Positions 6,479 to 7,489 of a stretch of DNA of 7,489 bases are shown here, one piece after another. Each line of letters starts with the position of its first letter. The first letter of the stretch is position 1. The notes under the pieces are model-generated. The model did no database searches. It worked only from the letters and a program-made list of their open reading frames with translations, and was not told where the DNA came from. This DNA is from Chitinophagaceae bacterium (lineage in GTDB: Bacteria > Bacteroidota > Bacteroidia > Chitinophagales > Chitinophagaceae), in the NCBI GenBank assembly GCA_021323155.1, contig JAJTCI010000111.1, forward strand, positions 1-7,489, in the 5' to 3' direction. Both the position numbers and the translations under genes were made by a program.

Positions 6479-6940
6479 TCATCCGGACTTCAGGATATCA
6501 TTCACGATCTGCAGGTGATGCCGCGTGTGCATGGCAAGAAACTTTATTGACTCTTTTAAATTCAGCTCACCAAAATAAGGATGTTCAAAGTGGTGGCGTG
6601 CGGTGAGTCTTTCAAGCGCGGTTATTTTATCGCGCGCCTTTGCTATATCTGCTGTAATGGAGGCGGGTGTGATCTCATCGGCGGGTATCACTGAGCCGGG
6701 CGCCTTACCACGGCCCCGTGGAATATTGTTGAGCGCGAACACCAATGACCGTTTCCAATTGAATTTCCATCGATACGTAGCGGGATCCGATCGCTCCAAC
6801 GAACCGATGATGCGTGCGACAGCGAGGGCACTGTGCGCGATATGCCAGCCCACCGGCGAGACGGAAACAGTCGCCGCCTTTTTCTGCCAGAGCGGTATCC
6901 TTGATTCCAGTTCGTTGAACAAGGCGTAGAGTTCTTTCAT
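6479..6940 (-). CDS. DinB-like/DUF1569 four-helix protein
   Basis: A 153-aa protein of the DinB/YfiT-like superfamily, DUF1569 type. These are four-helix bundles that often bind a metal through three histidines and, in some branches, act as thiol (for example bacillithiol) S-transferases; no activity is assigned for this member. Visible features, numbered from the chosen ATG: GWHIAHSALAVARII at 31-45 with His33 and His36 in the second-helix region, FEHPYFGELNLKESIKFLAM near 118-137, and HTRHHLQIVNDIL at 138-150, the usual C-terminal histidine helix (His138, His141, His142). The frame extends six codons further upstream to a GTG at 6958; I prefer the ATG at 6940, as MKELYALFNELESRI is a natural first helix. 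It lies 57 bp downstream of the 102-aa gene on the same strand, so co-transcription is plausible. Its TGA abuts the cupin stop. Confidence 0.85.
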   Translation of the reverse strand: MKELYALFNELESRIPLWQKKAATVSVSPVGWHIAHSALAVARIIGSLERSDPATYRWKFNWKRSLVFALNNIPRGRGKAPGSVIPADEITPASITADIAKARDKITALERLTARHHFEHPYFGELNLKESIKFLAMHTRHHLQIVNDILKSG

Positions 6941-6997
6941 ACTAATGATGGTGGACACTATGACCGGTTATAGTCATGCGCAAGTGCTAAAGCCGTG

Positions 6998-7306
6998 TTA
7001 CTGCATATTCTCGCGGATACAGGCTTCGATCCTTTCGGCGAGGTCTTCAGAAAACTCTTTCAGCGTGAGCTGCCCATCAGCGCCAAGCATGATCATACCA
7101 CCGGATTCGTTGATCTCGTGTTCCAGCGAGCGGAGCGCCCACATGATGCGGTACTGGAGTGTTTGTTGCACCACTTCCAGGTATTTCTGCTGGAGGGTGA
7201 GTACATTCTGCAGTATGGGTTTCAGCTCATGGTCTTCCGGCAATTCGTTCAGCCGGTGCTGGATAGGGTCTACATCTATTTCCGGTGGTTCTATATACAC
7301 TTTCAT
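6998..7306 (-). CDS. Hypothetical 102-aa helical protein
   Basis: I do not recognise this protein. It opens with an acidic, proline-containing segment (MKVYIEPPEIDVDPIQHRLN), followed by a long helical stretch of about residues 27-67 (LKPILQNVLTLQQKYLEVVQ then QTLQYRIMWALRSLEHEI) that could form a coiled coil, then a gly-rich turn ESGGMIMLGADG and a second amphipathic helix LTLKEFSEDLAERIEACIRE. There is no signal peptide or membrane segment. Overlapping frames on the plus strand at the same place are rich in Ser, Cys, Phe and His and look like shadows, while this frame gives a coherent acidic helical protein. It is upstream of the DinB-like gene on the same strand with a 57-bp gap and may lead a two-gene unit. 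A structural or regulatory partner role would be guesswork. Confidence 0.68.
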   Translation of the reverse strand: MKVYIEPPEIDVDPIQHRLNELPEDHELKPILQNVLTLQQKYLEVVQQTLQYRIMWALRSLEHEINESGGMIMLGADGQLTLKEFSEDLAERIEACIRENMQ

Positions 7307-7489
7307 CAGTCACAATTAAAGCGGGAATATAAGCATCTTTCCGTTTAAGAAGCTGTAAGAAGTGGGTGGAATTATTCCTGTTCGTGCCAGTTCATGTAAG
7401 AAGATGTTCCATGTTGCAGGTTACAAGGTTACAGGTTACAGGTTACAGGTTACAGGGTTCAGGTGCGCGATTCGGAACCTATGAGCCTA
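7307..7489. other. Right-edge intergenic region
   Basis: No coding region is supported here. It contains the promoter region of the minus-strand 102-aa gene (a weak TATATTCC -7 candidate on the minus strand about 20 bp before its ATG), a 9-bp direct repeat TGTAAGAAG at 7354-7362 and 7395-7403, the AGGTTAC heptamer array, and a 5-bp inverted pair GGTTC/GAACC (7456-7460 and 7475-7479) at the array's right flank. The window ends before the next gene. Confidence 0.5.
7418..7464. repeat. Heptanucleotide tandem repeat (AGGTTAC)n
   Basis: Five exact copies of AGGTTAC lie at 7418-7424, 7426-7432, 7433-7439, 7440-7446 and 7447-7453, with one extra A after the first copy. A degenerate copy AGGGTTC (7454-7460) and a partial AGGT (7461-7464) follow. 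The array lies in the non-coding region upstream of the 102-aa gene, near the window edge. The unit length of seven excludes a simple coding repeat in one frame, and it resembles the short tandemly repeated repetitive (STRR) heptamers known from other bacterial genomes. Copy number may vary between strains through slippage (inference). Confidence 0.9.

Noticed and set aside
6957..6977. Short inverted repeats (ACTAT/ATAGT, ATGAC/GTCAT) between the 102-aa and DinB-like genes
   Set aside because: Only 5-bp stems with long loops; expected by chance in an AT-rich spacer.
6945..7348. Two overlapping plus-strand frames across the 102-aa gene
   Set aside because: One is very Ser/Cys-rich and the other His/Phe-rich, both typical of shadows; the minus-strand frame is the more protein-like.
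7354..7403. TGTAAGAAG direct repeats as a mobile-element target duplication
   Set aside because: Only 41 bp apart with no element between them; most likely coincidence.
1..7489. A multi-gene defence, mobile or biosynthetic system
   Set aside because: Genes recognised are unrelated housekeeping or small domain proteins on alternating strands; no nuclease/toxin pairs, transposases, integrases, CRISPR repeats or tRNA-associated boundaries were seen.

Overview
The window looks like an ordinary chromosomal stretch from a Bacteroidota bacterium, most likely of the Chitinophagaceae. This rests on the style of the proteins (S9 peptidase and serine hydrolase exported with signal peptides ending in '..AQ', DUF1801, DUF1569/DinB-like and small cupin proteins), on start codons without clear Shine-Dalgarno sequences, on short AT-rich TAnnTTTG-like promoter candidates, and on a roughly balanced base composition. 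The taxonomy is inferred; no rRNA or marker gene is present.

Layout. Positions 1-360 hold the 3' end of an exodeoxyribonuclease III gene (+). It abuts, with no spacer, a three-gene minus-strand block: an exported beta-lactamase-fold serine hydrolase homologue (361-1404), a DUF1801 protein (1463-1837) and an MFS transporter (1914-3089). A 113-bp divergent control region (3090-3202) separates the transporter from a large exported S9-family peptidase (3203-5557, +) with an intact Ser/Asp/His triad. A hairpin at 5576-5596 lies between this peptidase and a convergent 75-aa protein with a UVR-like motif (5609-5836, -). After a 249-bp gene-free divergent spacer comes a small cupin (6086-6478, +), which again abuts a minus-strand gene without spacer: a DinB-like protein (6479-6940). 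A 102-aa protein of unknown function (6998-7306, -) lies upstream of it. The right edge (7418-7464) is a heptanucleotide tandem repeat, (AGGTTAC)n.

How the genes work together. I see no shared pathway. The content is DNA repair (ExoIII), periplasmic peptide degradation (S9 peptidase), small-molecule transport and several small domain proteins without assigned substrates. I found no phage, insertion sequence, CRISPR, toxin-antitoxin, secretion or biosynthetic cluster, and no convincing sign of a new multi-gene system.

Points most worth a second look: the serine hydrolase homologue appears to have lost both residues of its catalytic SxxK motif (it reads ATSH), suggesting a pseudoenzyme; the heptamer repeat array at the right edge; the S9 peptidase, which has a charged helical stretch where DPP-IV enzymes carry their Glu-Glu exopeptidase motif; and two convergent gene pairs that abut exactly at a TGATCA palindrome.
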